The notes: generated by a model from the sequence alone, not told the origin. A DNA stretch of 64,000 bases from Photobacterium chitinilyticum (GCF_004104355.1 NZ_RJLM01000007.1:62001-126000); one strand, 5' to 3'; positions 44,280-53,752 are shown, counted from the first letter of the stretch. Numbers and translations: made by a program.

Positions 44280-47168
44280 ATGGCTTATCAATCTGAACAA
44301 CAACTAGAAGATAATTTAATTACCCAACTTTCGGTTCAAGGTTTTGAGGTTATCCAACTAAAGGATAACGCGGCACTTGAAGCGAACCTGAAAACTCAAC
44401 TTGAGAAGGTCAATGAGTGCGTACTTTCTGACACCGAGTTTCGTCAGGTATTGGGTAAGCTAGAGAAAGGTAATATCTTCACGAAAGCGAAGATATTACG
44501 TGATCAGCTTGATGTTACGCTAGATGATGGAGATAGCCGCCATATCACGTTGTTGTTTGATGATGTCAGTAAAAACCACTTTCAGGTAGCCCAGCAAATT
44601 ACAGTAAAGGGCGTGTATACCAACCGCTACGATGTGACTATTTTGGTCAATGGTTTGCCACTGGTGCAAATCGAGCTGAAGCGTCGCGGTATTGAGCTAA
44701 AAGAGGCATTTAATCAGGTTAAACGCTATCAAAAGCACTCTTATCACGCCAATCATGGTTTGTTTAACTACATCCAACTGTTTGTTATCTCCAACGGTGT
44801 GAATACTCAGTATTTCTCCAACAATAGTGAGATGTCATCCAAGCAGACTTTTGACTGGACTGACTTTGATAACAAGAAAATCAGTCAGCTCTCAAACTTT
44901 GCCAGTGCTTTCCTAACCACTTCACACTTAACGGCCATGCTTACCAAATACATTGTCTTGAATGAGACGGGTAAGCTCTTAATGGTTCTGCGTCCATATC
45001 AGTTCTACGCAGTAGAAGCGATTATTAACCGAGTCAAAACAACGGACTTGAATGGCTACATATGGCATACCACGGGTTCAGGTAAAACGCTGACCTCATT
45101 TAAAGCGGCGCAGATTATGACTTCACTCAATGAGGTGGACAAAGTCGTGTTTGTGGTAGACCGTAAAGATCTCGATTACCAAACAGCATTGGAGTTTAAT
45201 GCCTTTGCTAAAGGCTGTGTGGATAGTACGGACAACACAAGTATGCTCTTTCATCAGCTATTGGATAAGCCGATAAAAGGCAAAAAAGTTAACGAAAGCC
45301 GCAATACCAAACTAGTCGTCACTACGTTGCAAAAGCTCAATAACGTTGTGACTAAAAAGCGCTATCTGAATGAAATGGAAGCCTTGCAAAATAAGCGCAT
45401 TGTCTTCATTTTTGATGAGTGTCATCGTAGCCAGTTTGGAGATACACACCAAAATATCACCCAGTTCTTTAAGGGGGCTCAGTTATTTGGTTTCACTGGT
45501 ACGCCTATCTTTGCTGAAAACGCAGTGGCTAAGAATTCAATCAAGAAAACCACCAAAGACCTTTTTGGTGAGTGCCTACACCCGTATGTGATAGTTGATG
45601 CTATCCGAGATAATAACGTACTTAAATTTGCTATCGAGTACGTTGGTCGTTACCAGTACAAAGATGGTTCTAACAATAATCTTGATATTGAAGTCGAAGA
45701 TATCGATACCAAAGAGCTTCTAAGCTCTCCTGCCCGCCTAGATAAGATATCCGATTACATCATTGCCCATCACCGTCGAAAGACGCATAGCGGTGACTAC
45801 AATGCAATGTTCTGCGTATCTGGTGTGCCAGAGTTAGTTCAATACTACGAATTGCTTGCTAAAAAGAAGGCAGAAGGAAAGCATAACCTTAAGATTGCGA
45901 CCATCTTCAGTTATGAAGCGAACGAAGAAGAAGAGTATGAGTTAGGTAATGGCGAAGCGAGTGACGTAAAAGAAGCCGCTGCAAAGTATCTTAATGATGC
46001 TCAAACAGTAAAGCTGCACAGCCGAGACAAGTTAGAGTCTTTCATAGGCGACTACAACCAAATGTTTGGCACTAGCTACACGACGAATGATAGTGAGTCT
46101 TTCTATAACTACTACAAGAATATATCCAAACGAGTTAAAGCCAAGGAGATTGATATTCTTCTAGTGGTGAATATGTTCTTAACAGGGTTTGATGCACCGA
46201 AGCTCAATACCTTATACGTAGATAAAAACCTGAAGAACCACGGGCTAATCCAAGCGTTCTCAAGAACTAACCGTTTGTTAGATGAAACGAAATCTCACGG
46301 TAATGTGGTGTGTTTTCGTAACTTAAAGAAAGCGGCTGATGATGCTTTCACGCTGTTCTCAAACAAGCAGCCAAATGAGTCGATTGTAGTTCCACCGTTT
46401 GAGGTTCTGTTAGCTGACTTCGATAAAGCTTACGATGCATTAATGGCAATTACACCAACAGTAGATTCTGTAGATGACCTCCCTGATGAAGAAGCTCAAG
46501 CTTTGTTTGTAAGGCAATTCCGTGAGTTGATGCGCCTTAAAAACATGCTAGGCAATTTTGCCGATTTCGATATGGACTCTACCGCGATGAGTGCTCAAGA
46601 GTTTCAGGACTTTACTAGCAAATATGCTGATCTAAATCGTCAGTTACGCGAGAACTCAACCAAAGAGAAGGTATCAATACTAGATGATGTCGATTTCGAG
46701 CTTGAGTTAATGCATCGTGATGAAGTTAATGTTGGATACATTCTTCATTTACTCCGTGAGCTGCACGAAGAAGAGAGTGCGGACGAAAAAGAGCGTAAAC
46801 GCCAGGTTATCGCAAACCTAATCAGTTCTGACCCAACATTGCTGAGTAAGAAAGCACTGATTGAAAAGTTCATGAATGAACATCTTGAAGGAATCCCCGC
46901 CCACTCTGATGTTGAGGAAGAGTTTGAGTATTTCTGGGAAAAAGAAAAGCGTGAAGCCTTAGATCAGATGGCATCAGAGGAAAACCTGGATACCGATAAA
47001 CTCAAAATTTTGGTCAATCGTTACGAGTTAAGTGAAGAGATGCCACTACGTGATGATTTTGCTGGAACACTGCAAATCAAGCCGACAATACTGCAGCGCA
47101 AGAAGATTGTAGGACGGCTTACTGAGAAATTTAAAGGGTTTGTCGATACGTTTATTGGTGGGTTTTAA
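44280..47168 (+). CDS. hsdR: Type I restriction endonuclease subunit R
   Basis: The 962-residue protein has an N-terminal PD-(D/E)xK nuclease domain (GLPLVQIELKRRGIELKEA), two helicase lobes with Walker A TGSGKT (K269) and Walker B DECH (D379), motif III FTGTP and motif VI QAFSRTNR. A C-terminal helical domain contacts the methyltransferase. It translocates DNA and cuts unmodified DNA far from the recognition site. With hsdM and hsdS it completes a functional-looking type I system. Confidence 0.96.
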   Translation: MAYQSEQQLEDNLITQLSVQGFEVIQLKDNAALEANLKTQLEKVNECVLSDTEFRQVLGKLEKGNIFTKAKILRDQLDVTLDDGDSRHITLLFDDVSKNHFQVAQQITVKGVYTNRYDVTILVNGLPLVQIELKRRGIELKEAFNQVKRYQKHSYHANHGLFNYIQLFVISNGVNTQYFSNNSEMSSKQTFDWTDFDNKKISQLSNFASAFLTTSHLTAMLTKYIVLNETGKLLMVLRPYQFYAVEAIINRVKTTDLNGYIWHTTGSGKTLTSFKAAQIMTSLNEVDKVVFVVDRKDLDYQTALEFNAFAKGCVDSTDNTSMLFHQLLDKPIKGKKVNESRNTKLVVTTLQKLNNVVTKKRYLNEMEALQNKRIVFIFDECHRSQFGDTHQNITQFFKGAQLFGFTGTPIFAENAVAKNSIKKTTKDLFGECLHPYVIVDAIRDNNVLKFAIEYVGRYQYKDGSNNNLDIEVEDIDTKELLSSPARLDKISDYIIAHHRRKTHSGDYNAMFCVSGVPELVQYYELLAKKKAEGKHNLKIATIFSYEANEEEEYELGNGEASDVKEAAAKYLNDAQTVKLHSRDKLESFIGDYNQMFGTSYTTNDSESFYNYYKNISKRVKAKEIDILLVVNMFLTGFDAPKLNTLYVDKNLKNHGLIQAFSRTNRLLDETKSHGNVVCFRNLKKAADDAFTLFSNKQPNESIVVPPFEVLLADFDKAYDALMAITPTVDSVDDLPDEEAQALFVRQFRELMRLKNMLGNFADFDMDSTAMSAQEFQDFTSKYADLNRQLRENSTKEKVSILDDVDFELELMHRDEVNVGYILHLLRELHEEESADEKERKRQVIANLISSDPTLLSKKALIEKFMNEHLEGIPAHSDVEEEFEYFWEKEKREALDQMASEENLDTDKLKILVNRYELSEEMPLRDDFAGTLQIKPTILQRKKIVGRLTEKFKGFVDTFIGGF

Positions 47169-47232
47169 CAGTTAATTTCCATAAAGTGTATTAGAAGCTT
47201 AAACTTATCATCAGGTCGGTTGAGAATGGTCA

Positions 47233-47263
47233 ATAAAGGAGTCATATTTTCGGACTCCTTTAT
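47233..47263. terminator. Bidirectional terminator between hsdR and the deaminase gene
   Basis: ATAAAGGAGTC and GACTCCTTTAT form a perfect 11-bp stem around a 9-base loop in the convergent gap. Short T-rich ends are present on both strands. Confidence 0.7.
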
Positions 47264-47272
47264 GAGTTTGCA

Positions 47273-48928
47273 TTACTCCTTGTTATATGAGTTTATGCTG
47301 GTCTTTGATATGAAATCAGCACAAATGCGGTCTTCGTATTCTCTATATCCTTCAATAAGCTGGACATCTATTTGATATTTACCGGCGGCAGAGTTCATAA
47401 GCGCATTTCCAGTATTTTTATCTTTCCTGTCATACGGAGCAAAGAAAAACTTTTGATAACGCCTAGGGGAAATCCCTTCAAATGTTTGAAATACAACTTT
47501 ATTTCTTTCAGAATGTTCAGTGATTGCATCATCATGAAGATCTAAAGCTAGACTTTTATCATATGGCTCGATATAAAAAACATTGTTAATACCAGCAGCA
47601 ACAATATGCCTAGCACAGTTATGGCAAGGATATGTAGTACTGTATAGAGTTTTGTTTAGTGTTGAAGAACCATCACGGCGAGCAAGTGAAGTTATTGCGT
47701 CCATTTCTGCATGTATTGCTCTTGAGTATTCAATCAATGAACCGATTGGTGTATCTGAGTGGATCTTATCAGCTATTTTGTCGATAGCATCTTTATTAAA
47801 CATATCGGAAGCAGACGTTCCGGTATCAAGACTTTTTCCTTTGCTAATAGCCTTAAGCTCTTTCGTTAGGATGCTTGCTACTTTTTTACGAATATTCTTT
47901 TTGTGAAAATCGTTGTAGCACTTACCTCCTTTATGGACACAGCGATAGTCTTTATCTTCATCTTCAAATAAATACAGTCCCCCCCCAAATTTAGGGACAT
48001 CATTTCTACCTGTGACTAAAACATCGCCTTTCTCATCAACAATAGATGCACCTACTTGCCTTGATAGGCAAGCTGACTGCAATGAAGCACTAAAGGCAGC
48101 ATACATCCCTTTTTCATTAACTGTTGGGCTAATACCATTTGTACCATGAATTAATTTTATAAATCTAAGTAACTTTTTCTTAAGTTCAGTTTTGTGACTT
48201 TGATTATTTTTTATAAAAAAGTCTGCATCCAAGATAGTCTTTTCAGTATGCTGCCCTGATTTTCCATCTCCTTTTCTATCTCGATGTATCAAGTCATCAA
48301 TTTTACTTTTATCTATTCCCTCATCTCGAAGGTTTCTTTTTCTTTCTTGTTCAGAGCGGATTGTCCCTATAAGGTAAAAATTATGTTGGTAAACAAGTCG
48401 AAGCAACTCAATTTCAGCAGGATTTTTTAATTGGTCTATAAGATATGCAACTCTTACATTAGATCTGGGTTTTTCGTCAATATCTGCTTCAGTGTCCTCT
48501 GAGGTATCACTTTTGGGAGAGCCTACAATCAGGCTTTCTTCTCTATGCTTTGTGATGTGAGCTATAGCTGCTTCAGCAAGGATCGCATTGTTATATTTTT
48601 CTCGAAGCGAATTACCAAGATTCTGATGTTCTATGTAGCGGTTATATGCGTCTGGATCTGATGACAAAACTGAAGATGCTTCTTTAAAGTTTTTCATAAT
48701 TGAACTGATATGAACATGTTCAATTTCATAATTTGATTCAGTCAAAACTTCTTCAAGAGAGGTGCGTAGGCTATTGACACCGGATCCAACTGGACCACAA
48801 AAGCCTATAACAATGTCTTTAGCTTGACGTTTAGCTATTAAGCTAGTTGCGTTTTTCGTTGTTGAAGATGAAGATGATTTGGAAACAGGAGGTTGGAGGT
48901 CTGCTTTCTTTTGTTCTGCTGCTGCCAT
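47273..48928 (-). CDS. avcD: DcdV/AvcD-type antiphage nucleotide deaminase
   Basis: The 551-residue protein joins an N-terminal P-loop kinase-like domain (IGFCGPVGSGVNSL, residues 41-54, lacking the usual Walker lysine) to a C-terminal deoxycytidylate deaminase domain. The zinc site is H406-A-E408 in AIHAEMDAI with C435 and C438 in TTYPCHNCA. This two-domain layout is that of DcdV/AvcD in Vibrio cholerae, which depletes dCTP or dCMP pools when phage shuts off host transcription. A polar, serine-rich N-terminus precedes the P-loop. Its start lies just after a 10-bp hairpin, with a small ORF upstream. Confidence 0.88.
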   Translation of the reverse strand: MAAAEQKKADLQPPVSKSSSSSTTKNATSLIAKRQAKDIVIGFCGPVGSGVNSLRTSLEEVLTESNYEIEHVHISSIMKNFKEASSVLSSDPDAYNRYIEHQNLGNSLREKYNNAILAEAAIAHITKHREESLIVGSPKSDTSEDTEADIDEKPRSNVRVAYLIDQLKNPAEIELLRLVYQHNFYLIGTIRSEQERKRNLRDEGIDKSKIDDLIHRDRKGDGKSGQHTEKTILDADFFIKNNQSHKTELKKKLLRFIKLIHGTNGISPTVNEKGMYAAFSASLQSACLSRQVGASIVDEKGDVLVTGRNDVPKFGGGLYLFEDEDKDYRCVHKGGKCYNDFHKKNIRKKVASILTKELKAISKGKSLDTGTSASDMFNKDAIDKIADKIHSDTPIGSLIEYSRAIHAEMDAITSLARRDGSSTLNKTLYSTTYPCHNCARHIVAAGINNVFYIEPYDKSLALDLHDDAITEHSERNKVVFQTFEGISPRRYQKFFFAPYDRKDKNTGNALMNSAAGKYQIDVQLIEGYREYEDRICADFISKTSINSYNKE

Positions 48929-48931
48929 TGT

Positions 48932-48976
48932 AATAGAGTCTCATAAGAATAATCACTTTTCTACGGACTCTACTAC
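48932..48976 (-). promoter_or_regulatory. Hairpin at the translation start of the deaminase gene
   Basis: TAATAGAGTC (48932-48941) and GACTCTACTA (48967-48976) pair over 10 bp with one G-U pair in RNA. The proximal arm ends three bases from the ATG and covers the place of a ribosome-binding site, and no free Shine-Dalgarno is visible. It could hold translation off, or be part of the inhibitory RNA known for this family. Confidence 0.6.
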
Positions 48977-49013
48977 ACTAACAGTTTATTTTTAAGGGGA
49001 TTTTACAGTAATC

Positions 49014-49178
49014 TTACCAAGTTTGTTTTGCAACTCGGCGCAAAATATTTTGCTCTGCTTTTTTTGTGACACGCTTATCAGAGTATGCCTTCAATGAGTA
49101 AACTTTTGAGCTATCTTGAGAGCTAGATTGTTCTCTAGTTGATGCACTTTTTGAGTTAGTTTGAAAATTGACAACCAT
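49014..49178 (-). CDS. 54-residue ORF in the position of the AvcI/DifV inhibitor
   Basis: The small frame starts at ATG 49178 with AGAGG 7 bases upstream. It ends 85 bases before the deaminase gene. The product begins MVVNFQTNSKSAS and has a basic C-terminal half (KRVTKKAEQNILRRVAK). In V. cholerae the deaminase is silenced by a non-coding RNA encoded at this place, so the transcript, not the peptide, may be the active product. A good promoter sits directly ahead. Confidence 0.5.
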   Translation of the reverse strand: MVVNFQTNSKSASTREQSSSQDSSKVYSLKAYSDKRVTKKAEQNILRRVAKQTW

Positions 49179-49202
49179 TACGTATCCTCTTGTAGAGCGC
49201 AC

Positions 49203-49230
49203 ATTTTACTTACAAAGTTATCCAGGTCAA
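49203..49230 (-). promoter_or_regulatory. Sigma-70-like promoter for the small ORF and deaminase
   Basis: On the minus strand TTGACC, a 16-bp spacer and TAAAAT can be read. It would start transcription about 20 bases before the small ORF. This is the only clear promoter seen for the deaminase unit. Confidence 0.55.
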
Positions 49231-49728
49231 TAAGCTTTGTGTCAGAAAAAGGTGAACACATTAATCCTTTAAATATGTAGTATTTAGTTGCTATTTATGC
49301 TGTCTTTTTGATTCAGCCGGTTAACTGTTCTATCAAAAAACGCCAGTACATATAATTTTAGAAGTGACATACTATCAGTTCAAGCTTTATACACCTCATG
49401 GTTTGATTATATCCATAGGACGTCACAAATCTACGTCATATATGAGAAATTTGAAGTAGCTAGACAACTTTCATCGTCAGCTATTGTTTTAAAACACTGG
49501 TTTGCTGGTTTGCTGGTTTGCTGGTTTGCTGGTTTGCTGGTTTGCTGGTTTGCTGGTTTGCTGCGTAGTGGTATTAAGATGATTACTAATTAAATGTCAT
49601 AGCCTCTTGTATTAGCTTTGGCAGTATGAATAGAGGAGGTGGCACTTCTTAGTTGATCGTTTTGAATAGTATGCGTTAATAGTATACATACCATGTAAAA
49701 AACAATAAAAATCAATATTTTAATCTCT
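49231..49728. other. Non-coding right end of the island
   Basis: No gene of convincing composition is seen here on either strand. The stretch holds an 8-bp tandem repeat (49497-49563) and repeated TAGTAT/TTAGTA motifs near 49670-49734. Confidence 0.6.
49497..49563. repeat. Tandem array of CTGGTTTG, 8.4 copies
   Basis: Eight perfect copies of the 8-mer CTGGTTTG run from 49497 to 49560, followed by a partial CTG. It lies outside any convincing gene. The unit length is not a multiple of three. Arrays of this kind change copy number by slipped-strand mispairing. Confidence 0.97.
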
Positions 49729-49758
49729 TTAGTATCTATTGTAAGGTTCTAAGTGAAA

Positions 49759-49899
49759 GTCGGCATTCTCGCTGCGATCGCCGAGGCTGGCTGCCCAGGT
49801 TACCTTCTTGGTCACTTCGGGCCGTTCTTCCTTCCAGAGGTAATCGAGCTCGTTTCTGAGCTTGGTATACCCCTCGCGCGTGATTAGATTGGTTTTCAT
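49759..49899 (-). pseudogene. greB: greB, 5' part of the interrupted resident gene
   Basis: The 47 codons run from ATG at 49899 (MKTNLITREGYTKL) to SLGDRSENAD, ending on GAC (49759-49761). The frame then enters island DNA and stops at TAA (49729-49731) after nine foreign codons. This fragment would contain much of one coiled-coil arm and the acidic tip but no C-terminal domain. The matching 109 codons lie at 31763-32092. Confidence 0.95.
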
Positions 49900-50124
49900 C
49901 GTTGAGTCCGAATTTGGTTTTGGGCTGGATAAATCTTCTTATGCTTTTCCGGTGGCGTCAATATTTGCCATTGTAATTGCTACCGTTTCGTCAATATTCG
50001 ACTGCTGCCGAGGAAGCGGTGGCAGAAAAAACGAGGTAGGAATAGCTAGGTCGAAAGGAATTAAGAAGGAAGGGATAGATAGAAAAAGATGGACAGAAAG
50101 AGGTGAACAATGCGGAAGATAATA

Positions 50125-50165
50125 ATTGAAGGCAAGAGGGGCTTTCTGCCCGTCTTGCCTTCAAT
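50125..50165 (-). terminator. Long hairpin after the chemoreceptor gene
   Basis: ATTGAAGGCAAGA and TCTTGCCTTCAAT form a perfect 13-bp outer stem with an inner GGGC/GCCC extension. It starts 19 bases after the chemoreceptor stop. The T-run is weak, so it may be a processing or stability element as well. The remaining bases to 49899 form the purine-rich upstream region of greB, with no gene seen. Confidence 0.7.
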
Positions 50166-50183
50166 ATGTATTTCAAATATGCG

Positions 50184-52286
50184 CTAGTATTTGAACTTGT
50201 TTAGTTTGTCTTCTACATCACCGGTCTGGGTCAGCATGCCTTGTGCTTCCTGGCTGGAGGTTTTCGCACTCTCGGCGGCCTTGACGGTAATATCGGTGAT
50301 CGCACTGATGTTGCGGTTAATATCTTCCGTCACCTGGTGCTGCTCCTCGGCAGCTGTCGCTATCTGGCACACCATTTCCTGCATGGTCGAGGTGGTTGCC
50401 ATCAGCGCCTCAAGCTCCATGACCGCCGTTTTGCTGCTTTCGATGCTGTTACGGCTATAAGTCTGGCCATTGGAGATGGCCTCGACGGTTAGCTGTATCT
50501 GGCTTTGGAAACGGTCAATCATCTGCTGAATTTCTTCGGTAGAGTTCTGGGTCTTGGAGGCCAGCTGACGCACCTCGTCAGCAACAACGGCAAATCCACG
50601 GCCATGTTCGCCAGCGCGCGCGGCTTCAATTGCTGCGTTCAGGGCCAGTAAATTGGTTTGGTCGGAAATGCTGCGGATCACCTCAAGGATACTGCTGATC
50701 TGATGGCTTTGGGTTTCCAGTTCAACAATGGTTTCCGTAGAACGTTCCATCTCCTGGCCAAGCTGGTTGATCATGCCCGCGCTTTCATTCACCACATCGC
50801 CGCAGCGGGTAATGGCCTGATTCGCTTCTTCTACCGAGCTAGCCGTGCTGGCCACATTATTGGCGACTTCACTCGCGGTACAGGCCATTTCATTAATAGC
50901 CGTCGCGACCTGCTCCAGCTCCTGACGCTGCTGCTGCACACCTAGGTGTGATGTCTCTGCGATCCCGGCAGAGCGATGTGCCGACATCTTCAGGTTATCA
51001 ACTGAGCCTGCAATATCCCGGATCATTCCCTGTAGCGAGGCCATCAGCGTGTTCAGGCCGTTCATCAGAGCCCCGGTTTCATCAGCTCTTGTTACATCGA
51101 GCCGATAGGTGAGATCGCCACCAGCCTGACCAAGCTGCTGAACGATGTTAACCACCTGCTGGATCGGGGTGGAAATTCGTTTGGCCAGAAAATAAAGCAA
51201 GGCGAGTGCAAGGAAAGAAATCAAGACGCCGGCAAGCAGTTGGCTGTTCAGGAAATCTTTGAATGATGATTCCAGCTCGTTCTGCAGGGCATTGATGTCT
51301 TGTAATAGCTCCGCTTTCGGGACTGATATCCATAACATCCAAGGCATATCGGTATTGCCGACCTTAATCGGTGTTACCAGGCTGGAGAATTCCTCCGTTG
51401 AGTTCCAGGTTTGATTTCCGGCCTGAAACTGGGTCTTGCGCTGGCTCCAGTCAGACAGTACTTCGCCTAGCGGGGAAACCGGATCGGTGTCACCCGCAAC
51501 AACCCCACGGTAAGTAATAATGCTGACATGGGAGTTCGGACCGAACTTGTCGCGTTGAAGCTTCAGTGCCAGTTCGTTGATAAAGTTAACCGACAAATCG
51601 ATACCGAGCATGCCGATAGTGCGGCCGTTAGTTTTGATCGGGGTGACCAGGTTGGCCATGAGTACCTGCTTGCCCTGCACATCGTATGCCCAGGGGTCGA
51701 TCAGGCAGCTGCGTCCTGTTTCAAGCGGACAGAGATACCATTCACTGACGCGGGTGCCTGTTTTGGTTTTATCCCGCAGGTAAAAGCGATCGGAGTCGAC
51801 CGAGGAAGGCTTGAGCTGGTTGTCGCTGCCACGTGTCCAGTAGACGTTGAACTGGCCTTTGCCGTCAATGGCTTCATAGACCGCATCTTTGCCATCCCAG
51901 GCATCGGGTTCAAAAGCAATATAGGCGCCGAGGAACTTCTGGTTGCCAGCCAGTAGATCGCGGACCATTAATGACAGGTTCTCCCGGCTCGGCTTGTTCT
52001 GCCCATCGGGACCGCTTGCCATTCCGGATATGACACTGGCCATGGCCTCCGCGGAGTTCATCGCGACAGATAGCTGGGTTTGGATCTGTTCTGAATGGTA
52101 CTTACTCGTCTCCTCCAGCAGTTCGGTCAGTGTACTGTCGGCAAAGTTATAGGTTTTGCTGTGGACCATCTCCTTTAGCTGGTTGGAGTATTTCAGCCCG
52201 ACCACAAGTACCGCGGCGAGCGAGATAAACAGGCAGCTTGCCGCACCGATAATGATTTGATGGCGTATCGATTTGAGTGAAATCAT
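50184..52286 (-). CDS. Methyl-accepting chemotaxis protein with dCache-like sensor
   Basis: The 700-residue chemoreceptor has a first transmembrane helix (about 12-32) and a large periplasmic double-Cache-like domain ([47 protein letters not shown]). A second helix (about 345-365), a HAMP region and a cytoplasmic signalling domain with the hairpin tip [37 protein letters not shown] follow. Its ATG overlaps the stop of the secreted hydrolase gene. The ligand is unknown; the coupling suggests it senses a product of that hydrolase. Confidence 0.93.
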   Translation of the reverse strand: MISLKSIRHQIIIGAASCLFISLAAVLVVGLKYSNQLKEMVHSKTYNFADSTLTELLEETSKYHSEQIQTQLSVAMNSAEAMASVISGMASGPDGQNKPSRENLSLMVRDLLAGNQKFLGAYIAFEPDAWDGKDAVYEAIDGKGQFNVYWTRGSDNQLKPSSVDSDRFYLRDKTKTGTRVSEWYLCPLETGRSCLIDPWAYDVQGKQVLMANLVTPIKTNGRTIGMLGIDLSVNFINELALKLQRDKFGPNSHVSIITYRGVVAGDTDPVSPLGEVLSDWSQRKTQFQAGNQTWNSTEEFSSLVTPIKVGNTDMPWMLWISVPKAELLQDINALQNELESSFKDFLNSQLLAGVLISFLALALLYFLAKRISTPIQQVVNIVQQLGQAGGDLTYRLDVTRADETGALMNGLNTLMASLQGMIRDIAGSVDNLKMSAHRSAGIAETSHLGVQQQRQELEQVATAINEMACTASEVANNVASTASSVEEANQAITRCGDVVNESAGMINQLGQEMERSTETIVELETQSHQISSILEVIRSISDQTNLLALNAAIEAARAGEHGRGFAVVADEVRQLASKTQNSTEEIQQMIDRFQSQIQLTVEAISNGQTYSRNSIESSKTAVMELEALMATTSTMQEMVCQIATAAEEQHQVTEDINRNISAITDITVKAAESAKTSSQEAQGMLTQTGDVEDKLNKFKY

Positions 52287-53326
52287 AATGGGGTTCCGTT
52301 CTTGACGAGATCGGCGGCACCCTTGGCAATGACTTTATGCATTGCTGTTGTCGGGTGAAGGCCGTCCCAGAACAGGTTGTTGTTTGGCTGGTCGATAACC
52401 TTGCCGGTGGCATAGCTATAGGCTTCACCGCTGACATCGTTAATGGTGATAGCCAGCTTGTCATCATGGTATTGACCGTTTTGTTTTACTTCGTTGATCA
52501 CTTTGCTGAACAGGGCATAGGTATCAAAGTAGAAAATGTCGGTATCAGGATGGGCTGCTGCCAGCAGCTTTAGCCCAGTTTTTAATGCCTGGTTGTGCGA
52601 CTGAATGAATTGCGTCGTCTTGTCCTGCTGGCCGGTAAACCACGGTGCATCGACAAAGTTTGGAATATTTGCAGCTAGGACCTGTTTGGCCCCTGCATCG
52701 ATCAAGGCTTCCACATCTGCAAGGGCATAGGCTGCCGCCTTGTCGCCGGTCTGGTTGAGATCACCGAACAGGGTGAACCACAAATTATTGGTACCGCTCA
52801 TATAGCTGACCAGTTCGCTGCCGTTGAAGCGGCCTTTGTTGATGACACGCTGCTGAATTTGCTGACCGCTGTTGGCCAGCACGTCAAGACCGGATTCGGC
52901 GGTGAAACCGTTGGTGGCATCAATGTCGATGAAGTGGCCCTTGCCGGACATGGCTCCGCCGACCGCCCAGTTGGTGCCCGGCAGTGCCTGATCCTGATAA
53001 TGATAGGTCACCTGCTTGCCGTCTTGGTTTTTCAGGATGACAGTACTTTCAATGTTGCCATGAGCACGGGTTGGTGCCGGCATGGCGAGAAAGCTGGCGA
53101 GATATTCCGTCCAGACCGGCCCGTTGCTGAAGTGCCCGTTGAAATTAGGCTCCAAGGCACGAATGCCGATATTTCCTGACGTTGCCTGGTTCAGGTCGAC
53201 GGTGATGAGGTGCTTGTTACCCATATCGGACAGGCTGTCCCCGAAGTTCGATATCGCATTAAAATCCGCGGCGTGAAGGCTAAGAGGAAAAAGTGCAAGA
53301 AGAGTAGGTAATGTAATTTTATTCAT
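52283..53326 (-). CDS. Secreted SGNH/GDSL lipase-esterase
   Basis: The 347-residue protein has a signal peptide ending near LSLHAA. The SGNH blocks are block [11 protein letters not shown] with nucleophile S31, a block III asparagine in MSGTNNLW, and block V DGLHPT with D321 and H324. It resembles thermolabile-haemolysin or phospholipase-type GDSL enzymes of Vibrio, but it lacks their long N-terminal extension. Likely a secreted esterase acting on lipids or acylated polysaccharide. Its stop overlaps the chemoreceptor start (ATGA). Confidence 0.88.
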   Translation of the reverse strand: MNKITLPTLLALFPLSLHAADFNAISNFGDSLSDMGNKHLITVDLNQATSGNIGIRALEPNFNGHFSNGPVWTEYLASFLAMPAPTRAHGNIESTVILKNQDGKQVTYHYQDQALPGTNWAVGGAMSGKGHFIDIDATNGFTAESGLDVLANSGQQIQQRVINKGRFNGSELVSYMSGTNNLWFTLFGDLNQTGDKAAAYALADVEALIDAGAKQVLAANIPNFVDAPWFTGQQDKTTQFIQSHNQALKTGLKLLAAAHPDTDIFYFDTYALFSKVINEVKQNGQYHDDKLAITINDVSGEAYSYATGKVIDQPNNNLFWDGLHPTTAMHKVIAKGAADLVKNGTPL

Positions 53327-53752
53327 ATTTTACTTATTCGTATGTTTGACTTAATGGGGGGAATGAATTTGCATTATGTTTGAGAGGTATGATTATTACC
53401 CGAACGCTGGTTAAAACAGTTGTACTGCATTCTTTGTCTGTTCATATTGGCGCAATGCAAATAGTTGAATCGATCGGATTATATGGCAAGTATTTTTATT
53501 ATCAAATATATCAATGAGTGATGATTGATATTTTTGACTTATGAGTCAGGTTTGACTCGTTATCGTCTTGAATACGCTTGTGGCGGTGGAAATAAGATCG
53601 AATTCGCACCTTTTAGCTGAGTTAGTAAACATGCGACATACTCTGTAACAATTTGGGGTATGATTTAGCAGCACTGTTCAGCGTCTAGCTGCTGTTGTCG
53701 AGTAAGATGAGAATAGATTTCGATGATATTGTCGATGCAGGTAAGGTGAGAT
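53327..53752. other. Intergenic region between the hydrolase and ompR
   Basis: These 426 bases separate divergent transcripts and contain no convincing gene. An inverted repeat GAGTCA-GGTT-TGACTC lies at 53543-53558. Several AT-rich segments could be promoters. The ompR start follows an AAGGTGAG ribosome-binding site at the right edge. Confidence 0.5.

Larger units (their letters stand above)
32093..49758. mobile_element. Genomic island of the gamma-mobile-trio (GMT) type inserted in greB
   Basis: The AT-rich block of 17.7 kb separates the two greB pieces. It contains, left to right, a small frameshifted gene, the three GMT-like genes (recombinase, large repeat-bearing recombinase, small partner), a complete greB, a repressor gene, an unknown gene, a GIY-YIG protein, a type I restriction system and a DcdV/AvcD-type deaminase. 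The three-gene layout and sizes match my memory of gmtY, gmtZ and gmtX in Vibrio defence islands. No tRNA or long direct repeats mark the ends. The left junction is 32092/32093 and the right 49758/49759; each could shift by one base because of a shared A. Confidence 0.9.

Noticed and set aside
49497-49563. Tandem repeat as a CRISPR array
   Set aside because: The unit is 8 bp, contiguous and without spacers; there are no cas genes.
32093-49758. Island as a prophage or conjugative element
   Set aside because: No capsid, tail, terminase, relaxase or type IV secretion gene is present.
49862-50122. Open frame of 86 codons on the plus strand after the greB start
   Set aside because: It begins antisense to greB, runs into a purine-rich tract, has no ribosome-binding site and resembles no family.
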